40,612 nt of DNA, from assembly GCA_002633005.1 (NCBI GenBank), contig NMRA01000005.1:2211476-2252087 (forward strand). The letters are read 5' to 3'. Below, piece after piece: positions 33,659 through 40,612 of the stretch. Made by a program: the position numbers and the translations under genes. The stretch is from Phoronis australis. Taxonomy: Eukaryota > Phoronida > Phoronidae. The notes under the pieces were generated by a model that saw nothing but the letters and a program-made list of their open reading frames with translations, had not been told where the DNA came from and searched no databases. The number at the start of each line of letters is the position of its first letter. The first letter of the stretch is position 1.

Positions 33659-34614
33659 CATAGGCGGATTTAGGGGGGGCCCCCTTGGCTGCCGCAAAAA
33701 AAATAAAACAGCAAGAGCGTAGGGAAATGTTGAGTTTATTAATTAACCCCGGTAATTAAAATTATACGGATGAAACAAGATTTAAATGTGTGCAGTTTTA
33801 GTGTTTGGGGGGAGGGGGGGCTCAGATCCAATTTCGAGTGTCAAATTCGGAACACGGCGCATTCGTAACGGAACTATGGCCAAGTATAAGCTCTCCCGCG
33901 ATATCCCAGGCGACCGGCAGGGGCGCTGCGCACTACGACTCCGTTTCCGTCGTCTGCTCCACTGTGCAATGAAGAAAATTTGCTTCATTTTTTAAAGAAA
34001 ATGGAACCTGAGTGACGATGAAAAAACAGAAACTGCTGGTAAAAAATGTGAATTTTAATCGTGAAATGGTGAATCACTCAGAAAATCATAATTCTCTCTT
34101 TGTTAAACCTTAACTTAAGACTATTTCCAAAGCAATCCCGTCATTATTGCCAACACGAAAAACGGATTTGGTCTTTTGGGCATTTGAAGACTATTTTAAA
34201 TACAACAAATTTGTTAAGAACCGATTGCACAAAATATAAAACGTGTAATAAGCATTACAAAAAGAAGTAGGTTTCGCGCGCAAACGCTGTGGACCATGTA
34301 CAATTAGGTCTCCTAGCTCTATATTAGTAGTAAAGTCGTGGTGGTGTAGTGGTAAAGCACGCGCGCTCAAACCGTAAGGTCCTGAGTTCGAGTCTGTGGT
34401 ACTAACGGTTTTTCCTGTTTGACACGTTCTCCGTGTTTTTTTGCCTTTTTTCTTGGATAATACTTCAGGAATCAAGGAAAATGCTTGATTTTTAGAGGAA
34501 AAAACAGAAAAATTCCCATTAGGGTTATACGCATCTACAATCGTGGTTTGCGCAAATGCTTACAGACGGACAAAATGTTGGCCCCCCCCTTGTGATATCC
34601 TAGATCCGTCACTG
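33659..34614. mobile_element. Non-autonomous TIR DNA transposon (956 bp)
   Basis: Left end CATAGGCGGATTTAG and right end, reverse-complemented, CAGTGACGGATCTAG match at 11 of 15 positions; both continue into G/C runs (GGGGGGGCCCCC and a nine-C run). TACTA flanks both sides. No transposase frame inside, so it is non-autonomous. The CAGTGRCGGATCTAG-type end resembles ends of some hAT elements, but a 5-bp rather than 8-bp duplication leaves the superfamily open. It contains a tRNA-like sequence. Confidence 0.6.
34336..34405 (+). pseudogene. tRNA-like sequence inside the TIR element
   Basis: GGTGTAGTGGTAAAGCACG matches a tRNA D-arm/A box and GAGTTCGAGTC a B box, in the right order and spacing. 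The anticodon stem pairs at only about three of five positions and the acceptor ends do not match, so this is a tRNA-derived (SINE-type) sequence, not a working tRNA gene. The loop would read CAA. Confidence 0.5.
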
Positions 34615-34619
34615 TACTA
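34615..34619. repeat. Target-site duplication TACTA (right)
   Basis: Right-hand partner of 33654-33658. Confidence 0.5.
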
Positions 34620-34733
34620 GAGATATTGATAAATACAAAAGTTATATAATATGTTGAGCTGTAAAGGTGGGTGACAATCTGCCACAGATGCAGCAGAAGG
34701 ATGCATCCGCCGCTCTCAAAATATCTGTGTGAA

Positions 34734-34737
34734 CTTG
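34734..34737. repeat. LTR-element target duplication CTTG (left)
   Basis: Pairs with CTTG at 38022-38025. Four bases if the LTR obeys TG...CA; a five-base ACTTG reading is also possible. Confidence 0.55.
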
Positions 34738-35101
34738 TGACAAAGTCATTCGGGAACTGTACTGCCTAACGTACTCTAACAGGTGCATCATAACAAATTC
34801 ATAATTTCCTTTTGTAACAGAACAAGTCTCCACTGAGCATCAAAAATGTGAATTTTTCCTCATCAGGCATACGTTCAGTTCAGTTACACATGATGACGAT
34901 CAATTTCATGTAGGCAAAGGAAGGAAACACCCTTCTCCTAAGCCTGTCGCTAGCGAAGTGCCCGACACATACAGTCGCGCCCGCATGCCCACGTAACAAA
35001 GGCGCACTGAGACGCAACAAAGACATTAGCATAAGAATAATTGAACATTTGCAACTGAATAAGAATAACAATAAGCGTAAAGTTACGAACGTCCCGTCAC
35101 A
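34738..35101 (-). mobile_element. 3' LTR (364 bp)
   Basis: On the minus strand it begins TGTGACGGGACGTTC, right after the polypurine tract, and ends TTTGTCA. The start is shared with the stub at 37990-38021 (32 of 32 bases). The far boundary is set by the TG...CA rule and the CTTG duplication. Confidence 0.65.
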
Positions 35102-35113
35102 TTCTCCCCCTAA
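35102..35113 (-). promoter_or_regulatory. Polypurine tract of the LTR element
   Basis: Minus strand TTAGGGGGAGAA directly before the LTR, the position of the plus-strand primer in Ty3-type elements. Confidence 0.7.
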
Positions 35114-35277
35114 CAAAAAATGTCGTCCCGACGTCATTAACATACAATATGAAAACAAAGCGCAGTGAAATGGAAATCATTCAGTCTCCTCGTACTGGCT
35201 ACAGACATCACAACGCACATTCCACTTTCAGCACGGCAACGCCTGGCGCGCTCGCAAAAGCAGCAAAACTCAAAATA

Positions 35278-35574
35278 CTAGAGACCTACCAAGTCCCTAC
35301 CATCCAAGATCTCCGACTTATTTACAGTTTTAATCGGTCCGGCACCATCTGCCACCCGCACAGAATACACATTATTTCTCCGAAAGACAATACGATAAGG
35401 ATCTGAACCAAATGCATTCTGAAATTTATTCCTCCCTATGATACTGTGGTCTCTCAGAAATACCGTTGCACCAACCGGAAGTAATTGGGCGAACACACGT
35501 GTATCATTTCTAGTCTTATTTCTCTCATTCGAAGTGTCAATAAAATACTGAGCGCTCTGCCAAGCGTCTTTCAT
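35278..35574 (-). pseudogene. Integrase C-terminal remnant (Ty3-type pol)
   Basis: About 98 codons ending at a stop at 35278. The order LLPVGATVFLRDHS, GRNKFQNAFGSDPYRIV, then VYSVRVADGAGPIKTVNKSE matches the C-terminal GPY/F-type module of Ty3 integrases, which binds DNA or chromatin. The frame is clean, but its upstream side is cut off by the foldback terminus at 35577, so the integrase catalytic core and everything before it are gone. The ATG at its beginning is incidental. Confidence 0.8.
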
Positions 35575-35576
35575 TG

Positions 35577-35698
35577 CTCTGCGCGTGTAAGCGCAGAGTA
35601 CTGTTGTTCCTGGGTTTTCTTCAATTTTATTACTCTGCGCGTGTAAGCGCAGAGTCCTGTTGTTCCTGGGTTTTTACTCTGCGCGTGTAAGCGCAGAG
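35577..35698. repeat. Terminal hairpin units of the foldback, left
   Basis: Three hairpins at 35577-35598, 35633-35654 and 35677-35698, each stem CTCTGCGC with GCGCAGAG around GTGTAA, separated by CTGTTGTTCCTGGG and, in part, TTCTTCAATTTTATT. The stems extend to ten pairs with flanking TA in most copies. Confidence 0.9.
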
Positions 35699-36035
35699 TA
35701 CTGTTGTTCCTGGGTTTTCTTCAATTTTATTCTTATTCTTCTTCTTATTCTTCTTCCGACCAACTTTGAGGCTTAATAACTCCAAATTGGGTGCAGGTAC
35801 TGTCTTTAAATTCAGCATATGACCTTTGACAGTACATAAATTTTAACTGGTTATATAATCATATTCCATATTGCACCGGAAGAGGTCGTTTGGTGCAAAG
35901 GTCATATAATTTTTCAAAATGCTACTCCTCCTCAGTTTTAAAGCTATCTTTTTCAAATTCAGTGCACAGGTAGAAGTCAACATGACAATTAAAAAATACT
36001 TTTCTAAGTAATCGGGTCATCCAATCAGGTGAAAT

Positions 36036-36048
36036 AGGTCAAAGGTCA
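36036..36048 (+). promoter_or_regulatory. DR1 nuclear-receptor site 1
   Basis: AGGTCAAAGGTCA: two exact AGGTCA half-sites one base apart, the consensus for RXR heterodimers, HNF4 and COUP-TF. In the outer module of the left arm. Binding is inference. Confidence 0.55.
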
Positions 36049-36450
36049 TGAGGTGCAAACTAAAATTTGGAGCTAGACACTTCAAATTGACAGGTCTGAT
36101 TGCCACAGGTAAATCAAATCGGAATCCAAAGTTTCAGGTCATTTAGTGCAAACATGGGGTCATTAGATGCATTTTTCTTCTGAAAATTTGACATTTTCAA
36201 TCAGCAAGTATTCTGATGTGTCAACCGTCAGACAACTCTGATTCTCAGCGTTAAACACATTTTCCATGGGCTGTGCAATAATTCTACTAAAGATGCTTAA
36301 AATGCACCGGATAAGGTCAATTAGTGCAAAATGTTATATCTCTCACGTTTTTCAAGGAATTCTTTTCAATTTCAGCACACTGGTGTAAGTGAACATGCCA
36401 ATTTAGTACCCTACTTTACTTCGCAAAAGGCCTAACCAATCAGAAAAAAT

Positions 36451-36463
36451 AGGTCAAAGGTCA
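36451..36463 (+). promoter_or_regulatory. DR1 nuclear-receptor site 2
   Basis: AGGTCAAAGGTCA, inner module of the left arm, in the same position within the module as site 1 although flanking bases differ. Confidence 0.55.
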
Positions 36464-36691
36464 TTGCGTGCAAAATAAAATTTTGAGCTAGAGACTTCAG
36501 AATTACATATCGGTTTACTAAGTGCGATTGAGTTTGAATTCTAAATTTCCAGGTCATTTGGTGCACCCATGGGGTCATTAGGTGCATTTTCTTCTGAAAG
36601 TTTGTCCACTTCTTTCATTTTTATTTTGAAGTGCTTAAAGTAAAACATTTGTGATTATTAGCATTAACCACACTTTTAATCGAGTTAACAA

Positions 36692-36898
36692 CTACAAAGA
36701 TTATTGTCACGGCGTGACAATAACGGACTCTGCGCGTGCGTATTACTGGAATTATTATGGGAAGTTACTGACAGCAACCCGTTTACCAATATGAAAAGGA
36801 ATTCATTAAAATTTTAGGAGAAATTACATATAAATTTTTGATGACCTTTCCATTAATTGACCTCTTCCGGTGCATTATGAGCCCTGAAGAGGGAGTAA
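36692..36898. other. Loop of the foldback element
   Basis: Holds a perfect 10-bp palindrome TTATTGTCAC/GTGACAATAA with 3-base centre (36701-36723), followed by ACTCTGCGCGTGCGTATTAC, which resembles the element's terminal hairpin unit, and a partial module piece (GACCTCTTCCGGTGCAT). Confidence 0.7.
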
Positions 36899-37128
36899 TT
36901 GTTAACTCGATTAAAAGTGTGGTTAATGTTAATAATCACAGATGTTTTACTTTAAGCACTTCAGAATACAAGATGAATGAAGTGGTCAAACTTTACGAAG
37001 AAAATTGCACCTAATGACCCCACGGGTGCACCAAATGACCTGAAAATTTGAATTCAAACTCAATTGCACTTAGTAAACAGATACGTAATTCTGAAGTCTA
37101 AAAGCTCAAAATTTTAGTTTGCACTCAA

Positions 37129-37141
37129 TGACCTTTGACCT
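37129..37141 (-). promoter_or_regulatory. DR1 nuclear-receptor site 3
   Basis: TGACCTTTGACCT on the plus strand, that is AGGTCAAAGGTCA on the minus, inner module of the right arm. Confidence 0.55.
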
Positions 37142-37564
37142 ATTTTTTTGATTGGTTAGGCCTATTGCCAAGTGAAGTAGGGTATTTATTCAATTGGCAT
37201 GTTGACTTACACCAGTGTGCTGAAATTGAAAAGAATTCCTTGAAAAACGTAAGAGATATAACATTTTGAACGTTATATGACCTTTGCACTAAATGACCTT
37301 AACCGGTGCATTTTAAGCATCTTTAGGATAATTATTGCAAAGCCCATGGAAAATGTGTTTAACGCTGAGAATCACAGTTGTCTAACGGTTGACACATCAG
37401 AATACTTGCTGATTGAAAAGGTCAAATTTTCAGAAGAAAAATGCACCTAATGACCCCAAGTTTGCAATAAATGACCTGAAACTTTGGATTTCGATTTGAT
37501 TTACCTGTGGCAATCAGACCTGTCAATTTGAAGTGTTTAGCTCAAAATTTTAGTTTGCACCTAA

Positions 37565-37577
37565 TGACCTTTGACCT
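37565..37577 (-). promoter_or_regulatory. DR1 nuclear-receptor site 4
   Basis: TGACCTTTGACCT on the plus strand, outer module of the right arm; identical to the other three sites. Confidence 0.55.
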
Positions 37578-37989
37578 ATTTCACCTGATTGGATGACCCG
37601 ATTACTTAGAAAAGTATTTTTTAATTGTCATGTTGACTTCTACCTGTGCACTGAATTTGAAAAAGATAGCTTTAAAACTGAAGGAGGAGTAGCATTTTAA
37701 AAATATATGACCTTTGCACCAAACGACCTCTTCCGGTGCAATAAGGAATATGATTATATAACCAATCAAAATTTCTATACTTTCAAAAGTCATATGCTGA
37801 ATTTACATACCGTACCTGCATCCAATTTGGAGTTATAAAGCCTCAAAGTTGGTCGGAAGAAGAATAAGAGGAATAAAATTGAAGAAAACCCAGGAACAAC
37901 AGTACTCTGCGCTTACACGCGCATAGTAATAAGAATAAAATTGAAGAAAACCCAGGAACAACAGTACTCTGCGCTTACACGCTCAGAGT

Positions 37990-38021
37990 AATAAGCGTAA
38001 AGTTACGAACGTCCCGTCACA
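37990..38021 (-). mobile_element. 5' LTR stub (32 bp)
   Basis: Identical to the first 32 bases of the 3' LTR. It stops exactly where the foldback's terminal hairpin unit starts. Confidence 0.8.
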
Positions 38022-38025
38022 CTTG
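38022..38025. repeat. LTR-element target duplication CTTG (right)
   Basis: Right partner of 34734-34737. Confidence 0.55.
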
Positions 38026-38068
38026 TTTATTTATTTTATATCGTGACCACCATTTCAGTTTTGCGAGG

Positions 38069-38295
38069 TCATCAAAGAAGGTTTTGTTCATTTCAGGACT
38101 AAATTTGTTTCGCTTTTGTTAATTTTTCTTGCATACATTCCGAGTTCGAATAATAACCTGAATTATAACGAGCAGTAAGAATCTTTAAATGATTATTGCA
38201 AAAAGTGTACAAATGGTTAAGCACAGATATTCAAGAACAGAAAGGAAAAGTGAAAGCGAAGACATGTATGTACCAAAACCTTTTTCAAGCAATCC
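38069..38295 (+). repeat. Direct repeat pair, copy 2
   Basis: Partner of 33009-33175, about 5.06 kb away, with an insertion of about 60 bases near 38150-38220. The duplicated segment begins close to the LTR element's right edge. Confidence 0.75.
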
Positions 38296-38339
38296 TTCAA
38301 GTCATTTCTAATAATAAGGCCACTAGTTCACATTACAAA

Positions 38340-39090
38340 GCATTACATATTTTGACTGTAGATTCGCGTTTTCTTCAGATTTTAATAAGAATTTGCACAG
38401 GTTTCTTAATTCTTTTATACTTTCTGATTTCATTACATTTACAATTGTGTACAACTTACACATGGAGATTTCACAGATTATTTTTCCAAATATGAATTTT
38501 CACTAAAGCACATTTTGTTTGTGGTTAGGTGCCAATTTATAACTAAAGAGTACATACATCCTGAGTACATTTTGAGGTATGAGATTTCCAATACACTCAG
38601 TCTAAGCAGTTTGTTTTTACTTCTCTCTCAAAATTAGGCCTACTGTGCGGATAGAACTGTGGTTTTCAAGGTGCCAAACAATTTAAATACCAGCAATGCG
38701 TGAGACACAAAAAATGTTTCACTAAATTGTTTTGCTTTCCTGTTGTGCGAGTTCCTGCAGTACGTTGTTCAAATTAATCTACAAGAAAATACTATCAATA
38801 AATATTTATAGTAACTGCTAGCTTTCAACTCGACACTTCAGTAATAACATTTTTCTTTTCTTCTCAAGTGTTCACCTTTTTGAAAACAACTACGTTTGGC
38901 TTCTGGGTGATTGCAGACATATTGCACTTCAGAAAAAAATTTCCAGCACATTTAATCGTCTGTGTACTCATGACATTGAGAGTAGCCAACTAGAGTTTTC
39001 TTGTTGGTAATGGAAATAGAACCCTTTCATGATAAGAAACTTAATGAGCCTGATTTTATGAGAGTAGAGTAAAAGGTGTAACTTTTTTGT
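38340..39090. other. No gene recognised; intron or intergenic
   Basis: AT-rich, no motif-bearing frame. It may be an intron before the exon at 39097. Confidence 0.4.
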
Positions 39091-39096
39091 TTTTAG

Positions 39097-39286
39097 CCAG
39101 CTAAAGAGGGCGAAATTCAGCTTTTAAAGATACAGTCGGCAGTCTTGATTTGTCTGGCAGACGAGGTTACCCACCAGAACATCAAAACTATTAGATTATT
39201 GGTGCTGGCTAACCCTAAAATTATCAATTCCGAAGTGTGCTACTGTAACCTGTTGCAAAATGCCCGAAAGACGAAACTGGAGACCA
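39097..39286 (+). CDS. Candidate exon: helical, possibly death-fold-like segment
   Basis: After a strong acceptor (ACTTTTTTGTTTTTAG) a frame reads PAKEGEIQLLKIQSAVLICL, then ADEVTHQNIKTIRLLVLANP and LLQNARKTKLE. The pattern 'LADEVTxxNIKTIRLLVL...PKI...NLLQ' resembles the first helices of death-effector-type domains. That is a weak, eye-level similarity, and the expected RxDL-like end is not visible. The frame is open to 39498. The donor is unclear: the only one in phase with the next exon is GACCA|GTGCTG at 39286, which is poor. Probably part of the same gene as the coiled-coil exon downstream. Confidence 0.35.
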
Positions 39287-39485
39287 GTGCTGGCAGACAC
39301 GGCAACGTCTACGACGGCCTACAGCTGCGATTATGTGCAGTATGCGCATCATCGCTTACTGCGACTGCTACTCATTACAACATGATGTTCACTAGGTTTT
39401 ACTATTCCATGTTTACAGATGTTTTGACACATGTGGTCATTGTTCTGTCTGTTGTTTTAAGCTATTTGTTTTCTCATTATTACAG

Positions 39486-39505
39486 AAACCACCGATGAGA
39501 AGTTG
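39486..39505 (+). CDS. Candidate 20-bp microexon
   Basis: Pyrimidine-rich acceptor (TTTTCTCATTATTACAG) followed after 20 bases by a strong donor TTG|GTAAGTAT. Read to end in phase 0, as the next exon requires, it encodes xTTDEKL. Upstream in this frame there is a stop within the putative intron, so a spliced origin is needed. Confidence 0.35.
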
Positions 39506-39987
39506 GTAAGTATCCAAGTTGAATAAAAAGTACAGCAGAAAATGTTTTGTAGAAGAGGGGAATTTTCACAAAATTTTGTAGAGATTACAGGTGATTCAAA
39601 ATTACAATTGAAGTGACATTATTGGTGAAAAAATCCTTTTTTGAGATCAGCTGCAGCACGGAATTTAACCTGTTACCTCGTAGGTTTTAGTCAACGCTCT
39701 GCAGGCGGAGCTAAATGCCGTTCGATAAGTGGCGGAGTATTTCAATTGTATTATTTTGGTTAAGTCGCCGACTTTGATTTCACCGAATGTCTGGTAATAG
39801 AATCAAAAAACAGAACAGATTTTATTGTTTTGTAGCTCTGGTCAAAACTCCTAATTTCAACAACAATTCCACAAATGCACTTTTTCGGCCCAAAAACGAT
39901 ACTGTCCCTTAAGAGACGTATAATTGTGTAACCCACAACAAAAGTGTCACTTAGAGATTACTTACAATTATAATAACTTTTTGACAG

Positions 39988-40293
39988 GATATTCTTCTGG
40001 ACAAAGTTGAGATATTGACATTGAAAGTTGATGAACTGACGGTGGAGAACTCAAATTTAAAAGCACAAATTGCAAACCAGAAAGAGCAACAGGATATTCT
40101 TCTGGACAAAGTTGAGATATTGACATTGAAAGTTGATGAACTGACGGTGGAGAACTCAAATTTAAAAGCACTACTTGCAAACCGGAAAGAGCAATTTCAA
40201 AGGCAATTTGATCAGATGAACGACACATTGTTGCAGTTGGAACATGAGAAAGAAGACTTGGGGTCGAGTTTGGATTGGATGGAGAATGAGAAG
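39988..40293 (+). CDS. Coiled-coil exon with exact internal duplication (102 aa)
   Basis: Acceptor TTTTTGACAG, 102 codons, donor GAGAAG|GTTAAT; phase 0 at both ends. Residues 1-35 and 36-70 are near-identical repeats (DILLDKVEILTLKVDELTVE, then NSNLKA...), followed by a Gln/Glu-rich helical end RQFDQMNDTLLQLEHEKEDL. Hydrophobic residues fall at a and d heptad positions (L3, V7, L10, V14, L17, N21, L24, I28), a classical parallel coiled coil with one buried Asn. Parent protein unidentified; it continues beyond the window. Confidence 0.75.
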
Positions 40294-40500
40294 GTTAATG
40301 TTTCCGTAGTCGTAGTCTGCTTTGAGCATACATTTGGGTCCTTTCTTAAACTGCCTTGTCGCAACGTTAAGCTTGTTCCAAATTATCTTGTTTGGTTTCA
40401 ATGAATTATTGAATTTGCACTATTTGCCTGCGCCTTCAATTTAAGTGCAAATTACAACGATCGTATTTCATAAACCATGATTCTATTTCGAGCTGGGACG
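40294..40500 (+). other. Intron sequence after the coiled-coil exon
   Basis: No further exon recognised before the pyrimidine tract and the window edge. Confidence 0.5.
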
Positions 40501-40513
40501 TTTGTGCAATATG

Positions 40514-40612
40514 CATATCTCTCTCCCTCCACCCCACCCCCCCCCCTCCCTCTCTGTCTCTCCTCTCCCTCTCCGTCTTCCTCTCCCCCTCCCCCTCTTC
40601 CTCCCCTCTCCG
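40514..40612 (+). repeat. Pyrimidine-rich low-complexity tract at the window end
   Basis: About 100 bases of CT, CCT and C-run units (CTCTCTCCCTCC..., a ten-C run, then TCCTCTCC). Homopyrimidine complement of the kind of tract found next to the assembly gap at 13.9-14.0 kb. Confidence 0.85.

Larger units (their letters stand above)
35577..37989. mobile_element. 2.4-kb foldback element with DR1-bearing modules
   Basis: Left arm 35577-36691 is inverted relative to right arm 36899-37989, around a loop of about 207 bases. Matching is high across the arms with scattered differences. Each arm consists of two diverged tandem modules of about 430 bases (CACCGGAWAAGGTC at 35874 and 36305), giving the order forward-forward-reverse-reverse. 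The left terminus has three copies, and the right two, of a unit with an 8-bp stem CTCTGCGC/GCGCAGAG and 6-base loop. Open frames inside are products of the repeats. No transposase seen. Confidence 0.85.
34738..38021 (-). mobile_element. Gutted Ty3-type LTR retrotransposon interrupted by a foldback element
   Basis: Read on the minus strand: a 32-base 5' LTR stub (38021-37990), the foldback element (37989-35577), the integrase C-terminus (35574-35278), a polypurine tract (35113-35102) and a full 3' LTR (35101-34738). CTTG occurs immediately outside both ends (34734-34737 and 38022-38025), as a target duplication should. The rest of the 5' LTR, the primer site, gag, protease, reverse transcriptase and most of integrase are absent. 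The element cannot move by itself. Confidence 0.8.

Noticed and set aside
35577-35698. CRISPR-like array of regularly spaced short repeats
   Set aside because: Only three units, spacers are themselves repeated, eukaryotic context and no cas genes; they are foldback terminal hairpins.
35630-37793. Open frames within the foldback arms
   Set aside because: Mirror-image products of the inverted repeat (similar frames at 35630-35818 and 37602-37793 regions) with no transposase motif.
40171-40401. Minus-strand frame opposite the coiled-coil exon
   Set aside because: Antisense shadow of the heptad-coded exon.

Overview
This is a window of animal nuclear DNA, AT-rich, with split genes, GT-AG introns, AATAAA poly(A) signals, one 252-base assembly gap and many mobile-element remnants. 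Two plus-strand genes can be read nearly completely. The repeat types (Ty3-like LTR element, a non-LTR retrotransposon with a CCHC tail, tRNA-derived SINEs) suggest a marine invertebrate, perhaps a non-vertebrate deuterostome or a lophotrochozoan. The sequence alone does not settle the species.

Layout. 1-2.36 kb: no gene seen. 2.37-8.9 kb: a Golgi alpha-mannosidase II gene (GH38), made of one short exon for the tail, membrane anchor and stem, a 2.7 kb intron, and one uninterrupted 2.9 kb exon with the whole catalytic region; the joined protein is 1080 aa. 8.9-10.3 kb: no gene seen. 10.3-21.1 kb: a ten-exon, 376-aa zinc-containing alcohol dehydrogenase (MDR family). All ten exons join in phase, and every expected zinc and dinucleotide-binding residue is present. 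Its introns hold an assembly gap beside a purine tract, a dead non-LTR retrotransposon fragment and two related SINE pieces. 21.1-27.7 kb: intergenic, with a perfect hairpin, a diverged direct repeat pair and a microsatellite. 27.7-31.2 kb: scattered coding-like pieces on the minus strand of an unidentified gene or pseudogene. 31.2-33 kb: no gene seen.

33-38.3 kb is a nest of mobile DNA. A duplicated host or repeat segment appears at 33.0 and 38.1 kb. Between the copies lie a palindromic MITE-like element, a TIR transposon of 956 bp carrying a tRNA-like sequence, and a minus-strand Ty3-type LTR retrotransposon with 4-bp target duplication. Most of that element's interior is missing and the site is occupied by a 2.4 kb foldback element. 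The foldback is built of about 430-bp modules arranged head-to-head. Each module carries an exact DR1 nuclear-receptor site (AGGTCA-A-AGGTCA), and the termini carry repeated small hairpins. This is the most unusual structure in the window.

39.1-40.3 kb: exons of a further plus-strand gene that runs off the window. One encodes a helical, possibly death-fold-like segment; another encodes a coiled coil with an exact internal 35-residue (five-heptad) duplication. The mannosidase and dehydrogenase are neighbours but have no evident pathway link; each looks independently transcribed.
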